The position numbers were made by a program, and so were the translations under genes. A stretch of DNA of 14,553 nt. Origin: JBMOKT01 sp049323895 (GTDB lineage: Bacteria; Bacillota; Peptococcia; Peptococcales; BICA1-8). Positions within the stretch are counted from its first letter, which is position 1. Each line of letters begins with the position of its first letter. The notes beneath the pieces were generated by a model. That model was given only the letters and a program-made list of their open reading frames with translations, was not told the DNA's origin and ran no database searches. The stretch spans positions 1 through 14,553 of the forward strand of contig JBMOKT010000010.1 in the NCBI GenBank assembly GCA_049323895.1, given 5' to 3'. Shown in pieces: positions 5,593-12,053 of the stretch.

Positions 5593-5621
5593 AATATATC
5601 AACTTTTTGTTCTTAGTACAA
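5593..5621 (-). promoter_or_regulatory. Promoter of the small lysine-rich gene
   Basis: On the minus strand, TTGTAC (5621-5616) and TATATT (5598-5593) have an exact 17-base spacer. The -35 directly abuts the -35 of the divergent plus-strand promoter. Confidence 0.6.
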
Positions 5622-5651
5622 TTGACATTTTTAATAATTTTTCCTTATTTT
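5622..5651 (+). promoter_or_regulatory. Promoter of the DUF4931/GalT-like gene
   Basis: A perfect TTGACA (5622-5627) is followed after 18 bases by TATTTT (5646-5651). It is back to back with the minus-strand promoter of the small peptide gene, with no base between the two -35 boxes, so one regulator could affect both. Confidence 0.55.
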
Positions 5652-5713
5652 ATAGCATTTAAGCACTGACAGATTTAATATAAAGGTAAGGAATAACTAT
5701 AGAGGTGATTACT

Positions 5714-6490
5714 TTGTTATCACATCATCTGCACTTTAATTTTAACATTGGCCGGCAAAAGCCGGAGAGCATTATTAATAAACATGCTCTCTGCCCATTC
5801 TGTGACCGCAGCAGCCTCACGGATATACTAGCGGAAAAAGGACCCATCCTTTTGGTAAAAAATAAATACCCGGTTTTGGAAGATACTTTGCAAACAGTAT
5901 TAATAGAAACCGCAGACTGCCAAACTGACCTCTCCAACTATCCCAAGGACCACCTGTATGATGTAATCAGTTTTGGTATAGAAAAATGGCTGGAAATGGA
6001 GAGAAGCGGGCAGTATGCCTCTGTTCTATTTTTTAAAAACCATGGACCCAAATCTGGCGGGACAATTTTCCATCCCCATATGCAGATTGTAGGGCTAAAA
6101 AATATAAATTATCGCCATAGTTTAACTAAGGAATTATTTGAGGGTCTCCTTGTTGATACCCGCAATGACGTGGAGTTTAACATTTCTACCAAGCCACGGG
6201 TGGGTTTTTTTGAATTTAATATTATCATGGACAGTCAGGGAGATATACGGCAGTTTGCCGATTATATCCAATCTGCTGTTAAATACACATTGAACGGTTT
6301 CAATAAGAACTGTGACAGCTACAATCTCTTCTTTTACCAGTTCGAGGATAAAATAATAGCCAAAATTATGCCCAGATTTATTACCTCGCCAATTTTTATA
6401 GGCTTTGCTATTCCCCAGGTATCTAACAGGATTTACAGTATCAGGGAGGATTTAATAAAAAGGTTTTTCCCTCATTCCAGCAACTCATAA
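5714..6490 (+). CDS. DUF4931 family protein, galactose-1-phosphate uridylyltransferase-like
   Basis: A soluble protein of 258 residues of the HIT/GalT superfamily, best matching the DUF4931 group. An N-terminal CPFC (Cys27, Cys30) suggests a zinc site as in GalT. The segment KNHGPKSGGTIFHPHMQIVG carries the HxHxQ catalytic motif (His120, His122, Gln124), where GalT enzymes form a nucleotidyl-histidine intermediate. It is shorter than true GalT (about 330-350), so the substrate may not be a hexose phosphate. The start is a TTG (5714-5716) behind AGAGGTG with a 6-base spacer; the in-frame GTG at 5705 overlaps that Shine-Dalgarno sequence and is less likely. The 3' end overlaps the convergent kinase gene by 19 bases. 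Fold well supported, reaction unknown. Confidence 0.82.
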   Translation: MLSHHLHFNFNIGRQKPESIINKHALCPFCDRSSLTDILAEKGPILLVKNKYPVLEDTLQTVLIETADCQTDLSNYPKDHLYDVISFGIEKWLEMERSGQYASVLFFKNHGPKSGGTIFHPHMQIVGLKNINYRHSLTKELFEGLLVDTRNDVEFNISTKPRVGFFEFNIIMDSQGDIRQFADYIQSAVKYTLNGFNKNCDSYNLFFYQFEDKIIAKIMPRFITSPIFIGFAIPQVSNRIYSIREDLIKRFFPHSSNS

Positions 6491-7344
6491 CTGCTGCTTA
6501 ATACAGGAACCTTCAGGTTTCCCAGTACCTTCTCCAGCAGGACGCCCTCCCTTTCTGGATATTTATTGCCGTAACTGGCCCTGATGGCCGAAGTAATAAA
6601 TTGCACTCCCCTATCCAGAGCAATAGGCAGACTGTCGCCTTGGAGGATACTTCCTACGATTACACTGGTAAAAGCATCTCCTGTCCCAGGATAATGAGCC
6701 GGAATATACACGCAGCTTACTTTCCAAAAACGCCCATCTTCCCGATTATAAGCAATTACACTAGTGTTTTTGGTTAAGGTTGAATCTGGGACACTGGTGA
6801 TAATAACCGTCTGAGGTCCTAAGTCCGACAGGCTAACCAACCACGATTTTATTTCTTCCTGGCTAACCTGTAAATTATATTCCTTCCCCAGCAAAAAGGC
6901 TGCTTCAGTAAAATTAGGGGTGATAATATCGGCCTTGGCTATCAGTCCCCTCATCTTTTCTACCATTTCTCCAGTCATAGTGCTGTATAATTGGCCATTG
7001 TCCCCCATTACCGGGTCAATTACAACCAAGGGACTGTTGTGGGAAAAATCATCAATAAACCGAGAAATGATGTCTATCTGTTCCGGAGACCCTAAAAAAC
7101 CACTGTAGATACAGTCAAATTCAATAGCCAGCCGTTTCCAATGTTTAATAAAGCTATCCATAGAGTCAGTCAAATCTACAAAACTGTATCCCTCAAATTC
7201 TGTATGGGTAGATAAAACTGCTGTTGGCAGTGAGCAAACCTGAACTCCCATGGTAGACAAAATTGGTATCACTACGGCTAAGGAAGACCTGCCAAAACCT
7301 GATAAATCGTGAATGGCTGCTGCTCTGCTTATTGGTCTTTTCAT
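6472..7344 (-). CDS. Pyridoxal/pyridoxamine kinase-like protein (PfkB/ribokinase superfamily)
   Basis: A cytoplasmic kinase of 290 residues, the usual length for PdxY/PdxK-type enzymes that phosphorylate B6 vitamers in the salvage pathway. Visible: N-terminal HDLSGFGRSSLAVVIPILS, the DPVMGDNG motif (110-117), TPNFTEA (142-148), and PGTGDAF with Asp223 as the likely catalytic base. The start ATG at 7342-7344 follows AGGAAGG. The GyrI-like gene lies 93 bases upstream on the same strand with no terminator between, so they may be co-transcribed. Hydroxymethylpyrimidine kinases share the fold, so substrate choice is inferred from the N-terminal motif. The 3' end overlaps the opposing GalT-like gene by 19 bases. 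Confidence 0.87.
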   Translation of the reverse strand: MKRPISRAAAIHDLSGFGRSSLAVVIPILSTMGVQVCSLPTAVLSTHTEFEGYSFVDLTDSMDSFIKHWKRLAIEFDCIYSGFLGSPEQIDIISRFIDDFSHNSPLVVIDPVMGDNGQLYSTMTGEMVEKMRGLIAKADIITPNFTEAAFLLGKEYNLQVSQEEIKSWLVSLSDLGPQTVIITSVPDSTLTKNTSVIAYNREDGRFWKVSCVYIPAHYPGTGDAFTSVIVGSILQGDSLPIALDRGVQFITSAIRASYGNKYPEREGVLLEKVLGNLKVPVLSSSYELLE

Positions 7345-7437
7345 TTTTCCTTCCTCACTTTATTCTAAAAGTCTGATAACTAAAATCAACTCATCACTTT
7401 TAACATAACTACCCCTAATGACCTGCCCAGCCGTTAC

Positions 7438-8061
7438 CTATCGCTCCTTAACCTTAAACCTAAGGACAGTTTTAAGTTTTTCCGGCTCAACCTTTCTGGC
7501 ATCAGAAATATAAATTTCTCTATGCTGCAGAGAAGCCCGTTGAAAATTATTATAATTTACGAATTCTTCCATTTTTTTAAAGCTTTTTGATTCATCATCA
7601 TATGAGCCTAAATGGAGCATTTGTACTGACAAACCGTCTTCAATTGTACCAAAAACCACCTCATCTAGTAACCTGTGCGGTTTCTTTTTTCTCACATTTT
7701 CAAATGCTCTATCCACTACTTCTCGCGTAACAAATTCCGGTTGTCTAATCATTATAGTATATAACAACTCATCCTTATTTAATTTATCCAGGTTCTTTCC
7801 TTCGTCGGTCAAATCCCATATTCCTTCTAGAGGATAGACGGTATATTCCAAATATCCTTCCGGAGTGAATCCTTGCTTGGGCATCATTCTGACGGCGTAG
7901 GCCAAAGAGTAGAGTACTTCTACTTTTTCCGAAAACTCTTTATTATTGGGGTTTCCCTTTCCCTTTATCATGATAAACTTTTGTTCAGGTACAGTTATTA
8001 ATTCAGGTTTCTGTTTGGGCAGGTACAAATCTTTTTCATTCTTTTTCCATTCATGCTTCAC
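7438..8061 (-). CDS. GyrI-like small-molecule-binding domain protein
   Basis: A soluble protein of 207 residues. Segments such as FIMIKGKGNPNN near the N terminus, YTVYPLEGIWDL in the middle and LHLGSYDDESKSFKKMEEF towards the C terminus fit the GyrI-like/SHV fold family that binds hydrophobic small molecules (the ligand domain of BmrR/Rob-type regulators). No DNA-binding domain is attached, so this is a stand-alone domain. The start is GTG at 8059-8061 behind AAAGGAG with a 7-base spacer; an in-frame ATG at 8092-8094 would overlap the preceding small gene and lacks a better site. It lies 22 bases after the one-helix membrane protein and upstream of the kinase. The ligand is unknown. Confidence 0.8.
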   Translation of the reverse strand: MKHEWKKNEKDLYLPKQKPELITVPEQKFIMIKGKGNPNNKEFSEKVEVLYSLAYAVRMMPKQGFTPEGYLEYTVYPLEGIWDLTDEGKNLDKLNKDELLYTIMIRQPEFVTREVVDRAFENVRKKKPHRLLDEVVFGTIEDGLSVQMLHLGSYDDESKSFKKMEEFVNYNNFQRASLQHREIYISDARKVEPEKLKTVLRFKVKER

Positions 8062-8083
8062 AATAATTCTCCTTTGTAGCCAA

Positions 8084-8257
8084 CTACTCTTCATTGTCTG
8101 CGAAAAATTTTTCTTTTTTTTCTTCCGCTATTCCCATGTGTTTTTTTATGATAGCTAAGTCCTCTAGAATTATTTTAGTATTAATCCAGGCTGCAATAGA
8201 ACCAATAATCGCCAGGAATAAAATAATTCCAACTATTATATTAAAGAAAACAGTCAC
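8084..8257 (-). CDS. Small single-helix membrane protein
   Basis: A frame of 57 residues. One hydrophobic segment, FFNIIVGIILFLAIIGSIAA (about residues 4-23), is followed by a short linker and a charged C-terminal tail rich in Lys/Glu (IAEEKKEKFFADNEE). Topology by the positive-inside rule would leave the tail in the cytoplasm. The start is uncertain: GTG at 8255-8257 is chosen, with another in-frame GTG at 8261-8263; the GGGGG between them does not give normal spacing to either. Support comes from the protein-like composition and the tight spacing (22 bases) to the GyrI-like gene on the same strand. I do not recognise a characterised family. Confidence 0.6.
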   Translation of the reverse strand: MTVFFNIIVGIILFLAIIGSIAAWINTKIILEDLAIIKKHMGIAEEKKEKFFADNEE

Positions 8258-8413
8258 CCCCACATTTTTTATAAAACATAGCTTCTATAGCCCTTCCACC
8301 ATTACCTGCTTCATTTAGCAATTAATTTTCCTTTGCTGATAAATGTAAAAACTCATTTCGCCTGACTTCCAACAGATTTGAAATTTTAACTGAAATTTTA
8401 CCTTAATATCTTC

Positions 8414-8461
8414 TTGACTTTTTCTAGACAATTTTATATTATGTCTATATATTAAGTAGAC
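8414..8461 (+). promoter_or_regulatory. Promoter and candidate operator of the DUF2087 regulator gene
   Basis: TTGACT (8414-8419) and TATTAT (8437-8442) have an exact 17-base spacer. TAGACA (8425-8430) and its inverse TGTCTA (8442-8447) flank the -10, and a third half-site TAGAC lies at 8457-8461, forming with GTCTA (8443-8447) an inverted pair over the expected start point. Such placement would allow repression, perhaps by the encoded regulator itself; that is inference. Confidence 0.6.
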
Positions 8462-8479
8462 TATTTTAGGAGTGTTTGT

Positions 8480-9244
8480 ATGTTTGATAATTCGAATCTT
8501 TTTTGGCAGGCAACCTTGGAAGAAATTAAACAGGGATATACTTACCATGATGACAACGGGGAATTTATCTGCCTTATCTGCGGGAGGAGCTTTGTCGACG
8601 GCTTAATCTATCCCAGTGATGGCAAGCTATATGAAGCCAAAAAATACATCCAAGTTCATATCAAGGATAACCACCAATCTGTTTTTCACTTTCTCCTGAA
8701 TTCAGACAAAAAGCTAACAGGTTTAACTGACCATCAAAAAACCATTTTGGAATTTTTTTATGCTGGAACAAGTGACACTGAAATTGCCAGGAAAATAGGT
8801 GCATCCAGCACCTCAACAATACGCAACCATCGCTTTACCCTTAGGGAGAAACAAAAACAAGCTAAGGTTTTTTTAGCCATGATGGAGCTTCTGGAAGAAA
8901 CTACACCCAAAAAACAAAACTTTATAAATATTCCCAGAAGCTCTAAAAAAGTTGATGACCGTTTTGCCGTTACAGAACAAGAACGGGATAAAATATTAAG
9001 CGCATACTTTAAACAAGGGCTTAATGGACCCCTTGATACCTTTCCCCTCAAAGAAAAAAAGAGGGCTGCTATCCTCAGCCATTTAATTAATTATTTTGAT
9101 ACAAATAAAACCTATACAGAAAAAGAAGTAAATGAAATTCTTAAAGGGTTTTATAGTGACTATATCCTCCTTCGACGCAATTTAATTGACTATGGCTTTA
9201 TGGATCGTACAGAGGATGGTTGCTCTTATTGGGTCAAACTTTGA
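8480..9244 (+). CDS. Transcriptional regulator: zinc-finger N terminus, HTH and DUF2087 domain
   Basis: A protein of 254 residues with three parts. Residues 29-65 hold CLIC (Cys31, Cys34) and His60/His65, a C-x2-C-x25-H-x4-H arrangement that probably binds zinc. Residues 79-135 (LTDHQKTILEFFYAGTSDTEIARKIG) resemble a LuxR/sigma-70-region-4 type helix-turn-helix. From about residue 185 the sequence FPLKEKKRAAILSHLINYF and DYILLRRNLIDYGFMDR matches DUF2087, a C-terminal winged-helix-like domain found in many Firmicutes regulators. The ATG follows TTTAGGAGTG with normal spacing. The promoter has three TAGAC half-sites, suggesting autoregulation. The next gene starts 35 bases on and should be co-transcribed. 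Regulator status is well supported; signal and targets are unknown. Confidence 0.85.
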   Translation: MFDNSNLFWQATLEEIKQGYTYHDDNGEFICLICGRSFVDGLIYPSDGKLYEAKKYIQVHIKDNHQSVFHFLLNSDKKLTGLTDHQKTILEFFYAGTSDTEIARKIGASSTSTIRNHRFTLREKQKQAKVFLAMMELLEETTPKKQNFINIPRSSKKVDDRFAVTEQERDKILSAYFKQGLNGPLDTFPLKEKKRAAILSHLINYFDTNKTYTEKEVNEILKGFYSDYILLRRNLIDYGFMDRTEDGCSYWVKL

Positions 9245-9279
9245 AGAAAACAAATGAGAAATTTCAAGGAGTGAGTATT

Positions 9280-9639
9280 TTGGATAGAAGGAAAGAATTA
9301 AAAATGGCGTACAAGGAAACTCCACCTCCTATGGGAGTTTATCAGATAAGAAATAAGGTTAACGGAAAAATACTAGTGGGCAGTAGTATGAACTTGCCTG
9401 GCAAATTCAACAGCAGCAGCTTTCAGCTAAATTTCAACAGCTACCCCATTAAGGAATTGCAAGGGGATTGGAAAATCTTTGGTTCCGATTCTTTTGCCTT
9501 TGAAATTCTTGAAACCCTGGAGTATGAGAAAATGCCCAAAGAAAACTGGCGAACCGCTGTTTCGGAGATGGAGGAAAAGTGGCTAAATTCACTGCAACCC
9601 TATTGTCAAAAGGGATATAACAAATTAAAAAAAGAATAA
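9280..9639 (+). CDS. GIY-YIG fold protein with altered catalytic positions
   Basis: A protein of 119 residues. GVY (19-21) and LVG (32-34) are separated by an 11-residue turn as in the GIY-YIG nuclease core; NLPGK follows, then IKELQGDWKIFGSDSFAFEILETLE, typical of the fold. In active enzymes the second motif normally starts with Tyr and the N-L-x-x-R segment carries a catalytic Arg; here these positions are Leu32 and Lys42. It may therefore be a weak nuclease or a binding module. Start TTG at 9280-9282 is preceded by AAGGAGTGA with a 5-base spacer; upstream in-frame codons have no such site. It lies 35 bases downstream of the DUF2087 regulator and ends 26 bases before a terminator, so the two form one unit. 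Confidence 0.82.
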   Translation: MDRRKELKMAYKETPPPMGVYQIRNKVNGKILVGSSMNLPGKFNSSSFQLNFNSYPIKELQGDWKIFGSDSFAFEILETLEYEKMPKENWRTAVSEMEEKWLNSLQPYCQKGYNKLKKE

Positions 9640-9665
9640 TCAACTGTCTTTGCCCACAATAAATT

Positions 9666-9696
9666 AAAAGCTTCAGGTTTACTCTGAAGCTTTTTT
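9666..9696 (+). terminator. Terminator of the regulator/GIY-YIG unit
   Basis: An 11-bp stem AAAAGCTTCAG/CTGAAGCTTTT (9666-9676, 9684-9694) with a 7-base loop and six T on the plus strand. The minus-strand side also ends in four T, so it probably serves as the end of the converging ger operon too. Confidence 0.92.
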
Positions 9697-9711
9697 ATAT
9701 TTAATAGATGG

Positions 9712-9791
9712 AGTATAACTTTTACAAGTTAATAGGTATACGTGCAACATCGGCTTCCGCAGTCGCGAAAGGCTCGGCGTAAGCCGTGTTT
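9712..9791 (-). repeat. 80-bp structured repeat element, copy 1 (3' of gerC)
   Basis: Read on the minus strand this 80-base element begins AAACACGGCTTACGCCG and ends TTGTAAAAGTTATACT. Aligned by eye with 13689-13766 on the plus strand it matches at about 63 of 78 positions with one 2-base gap. CGGCTT pairs with AAGCCG inside it, enclosing a GC-rich loop in otherwise AT-rich spacer DNA. It lies in the 3' untranslated region of the ger operon. Confidence 0.75.
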
Positions 9792-9847
9792 TCTAATTAA
9801 TCCCTTGCTAACATCTTTCCAAATTTAATTCATTGCATTCTATAGGA

Positions 9848-10966
9848 CTACCTAAATAACCCTGTCTTTCTTGTGTTGAATTTAGTTTTAACAATAAACT
9901 TGGTATTTGGATAGACCTTCTCCCAGTCAGTTTTCTCCCAGAGATCAGGGTATTTACCCCGGAATTTTTCACCAAATCCCACAGGATCAGTATTTAGTTG
10001 GGTCAGCTTCTGCAAAAGCTTTTCCACTTCCTGTTGAATATAGTTTGCCGCTGCCTCATCAAATTTCTTTTTATCCTTCAGGGTTAGTTGTCCCTGATAG
10101 GGGTTAATCTCTGCGACCATACCCTCAGCCTTGATTTCTATTTCAAAAACAATATTATCCTCACCGTTATACCGGGGAACTATCTTGCTTTTTCCACGCA
10201 TCTGGAGGAAAGCAAGATGTTTTTTATCCTCTAAGGGTACTGTGAAATAACCAATTGACCCTCCATCTAAAATTGAAAAAGCATATGTTTCCTGCTGATT
10301 TAGTTCTCCCACCATACGGGTTTCGGAAAAAAGCGCTAAGCCACTAATCACATAGTTTCCCTGATTTGTTGAAATTATAGGGAAATAAGGATCAGCTGTT
10401 TTATTATCGATACGGGCAAAAACCTCCCACACATATATGGGTTTAGCCAAACTTTTTTTGTAAAAAGACTGAAAATATTGGGCAATGTAGTTTCCCGGTA
10501 TAAAATTGGAGTTGTTTTTTAAATCCACTAAAGATTGTATATCTTCTTTAGTAACTAGCATTGAAGCATCAGAGGGTATAAAAGGTATCCTCCCAATGAA
10601 ATCTAATGAATCCTCTAAGTCCTGTTTGGCAAACTGTTCACTGATTATAATAGCCCTCAACTGCCCAAAAAAAACATGTCTGCTGACATTGGTTTGCAGC
10701 TTAGACCAAGCCTCAAGTAAGCCTCGTCCCTCTGTGTAAAGTATACCGTGATTTTTTTCAAATTGCTGCTCCATTGTATTAACTGGAGGCTGTAAGGTTC
10801 CCGGAACATGTAAATCTATTCCCATTTGTACTTTATCCGTCTGACCAATATCAAGAAAAAGGACATTAGGCAAAGCCCGGCGGTTAACTTCCTCTACGTC
10901 CCAACAACCGGTAGATAAAAAGACTAAAATTAAAAGAATAGTTACTAGTCTTAACCTATTAATCAT
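9848..10966 (-). CDS. gerC: Ger(x)C family spore germination lipoprotein
   Basis: The C subunit of a GerA-type nutrient germinant receptor, 372 residues, usual length. A signal peptide ends in the lipobox LSTGC with Cys21 as the lipid attachment site, directly followed by WDVEEVNRRA, the hallmark of Ger(x)C proteins. The C-terminal half is mixed alpha/beta, ending KFNTRKTGLF. In the dormant spore it is anchored on the outer face of the inner membrane together with the A and B subunits. The ATG at 10964-10966 follows AGGAGGG, and the frame overlaps the end of gerB by 8 bases. Last gene of the gerA-gerB-gerC operon. Confidence 0.95.
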   Translation of the reverse strand: MINRLRLVTILLILVFLSTGCWDVEEVNRRALPNVLFLDIGQTDKVQMGIDLHVPGTLQPPVNTMEQQFEKNHGILYTEGRGLLEAWSKLQTNVSRHVFFGQLRAIIISEQFAKQDLEDSLDFIGRIPFIPSDASMLVTKEDIQSLVDLKNNSNFIPGNYIAQYFQSFYKKSLAKPIYVWEVFARIDNKTADPYFPIISTNQGNYVISGLALFSETRMVGELNQQETYAFSILDGGSIGYFTVPLEDKKHLAFLQMRGKSKIVPRYNGEDNIVFEIEIKAEGMVAEINPYQGQLTLKDKKKFDEAAANYIQQEVEKLLQKLTQLNTDPVGFGEKFRGKYPDLWEKTDWEKVYPNTKFIVKTKFNTRKTGLFR

Positions 10967-12053
10967 ATGCGTCCCTCCTACCAGGCTTTGATCTATCCAC
11001 TACCCACAACAACAGAGGCAGGATAAAAAGGATTATAAAACCTATTATCCGAAAATAGTCAAAAAATATCCTTAACTCAATAACTCCTGGCAGAATCCAA
11101 GCAAGAAAAAAAGTCGGGGGCCAGAGAATTAGAATAAACCATTTATAATTGAAGCGGGAAAATAGTAGGGTAAAGCCCTGGGCTGCTGCATAATAACAGG
11201 CTCCTGCTCCTATATACATCTGGGAAAGCCATGTCACAGTATAAAAAAAGCCAAAGGTTTGGAGCAAATAAGGAATATTAGTTATTCTAGGCAATTCTGT
11301 TGTAGGCCAACCGTAGCGGAGCAGCCCCTTAGCCCCATATGCCCCCATGCTTGCCACTATGAAAAAGAAAAGAATTGCTGTACCTAATAATGTAGCTTTA
11401 ACGGAAATAGCTTGACTTCTCTTTATATCAGTCAAAAAGGGCAGAACAATAAACAAGATGGATAAAGGAAAAAAAGCGGAAAATAAATGAATGGCGGATA
11501 AAAAGGTGCCTTGGTGTACATGGAAAACAGGCTTAATTTTGTCAAAGTCAAAATTTTGATAGGACACAAAAACTATAAGGGCCATAAAAATGAAAGCCAT
11601 GGGTAGAAAGAAGGCACAGGTTTTTGTTATTCCTTCAATTCCCTGCAAGGCTAGATATGTAATGGATAAGAAAAATAACACCATAATTACCCAGAGGGGA
11701 GTTCTCTGTAAAAAATAAAGGTCCATAGTCTCGGCAGTAGACCTGATGGCCCACACAAGCAGGAGGAGAATAAACGATAGGAATAAACAGCTAAGAATCT
11801 TACCCAGTACATTTCCCAAAACTAATTGGGTATATTCTATAAATGATTTTTTTGGATACCTTTTCTGAAAATATAAAGCAACAAAAACAATTAACATTAT
11901 AAGTACATAGGCTAAGATAAACCCCAGGTAGCCGCTGGAACCCCCATACTTTGCGGCCAGATAAGGAAGCTGCTGGTTACCAATTCCTAAAGTTAATGAC
12001 AAAAGCAGACAAAACAACAGCCCTGCGCCAATGGTCATCCCTCCTTTCTTCAC
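10959..12053 (-). CDS. gerB: GerB family spore germination permease
   Basis: The B subunit of the germinant receptor, 364 residues with about ten membrane helices, belonging to the endospore germination permease family of the APC superfamily; in studied species it forms the germinant-binding site. The N-terminal region FCLLLSLTLGIGNQQLPYLAAKYGGSSGYL is the usual first helix and loop. The start is GTG at 12051-12053, overlapping the gerA stop by 4 bases (GTGA), with AGGGGGTGAT upstream; an ATG 5 codons later directly abuts GGAGGG and is less likely. The amino acid or sugar ligand cannot be read from sequence. Confidence 0.94.
   Translation of the reverse strand: MKKGGMTIGAGLLFCLLLSLTLGIGNQQLPYLAAKYGGSSGYLGFILAYVLIMLIVFVALYFQKRYPKKSFIEYTQLVLGNVLGKILSCLFLSFILLLLVWAIRSTAETMDLYFLQRTPLWVIMVLFFLSITYLALQGIEGITKTCAFFLPMAFIFMALIVFVSYQNFDFDKIKPVFHVHQGTFLSAIHLFSAFFPLSILFIVLPFLTDIKRSQAISVKATLLGTAILFFFIVASMGAYGAKGLLRYGWPTTELPRITNIPYLLQTFGFFYTVTWLSQMYIGAGACYYAAAQGFTLLFSRFNYKWFILILWPPTFFLAWILPGVIELRIFFDYFRIIGFIILFILPLLLWVVDRSKPGRRDAYD

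Noticed and set aside
8315..8548. Minus-strand frame across the DUF2087 promoter
   Set aside because: Overlaps a near-consensus promoter and the start of the regulator gene; low-complexity translation without family signal.
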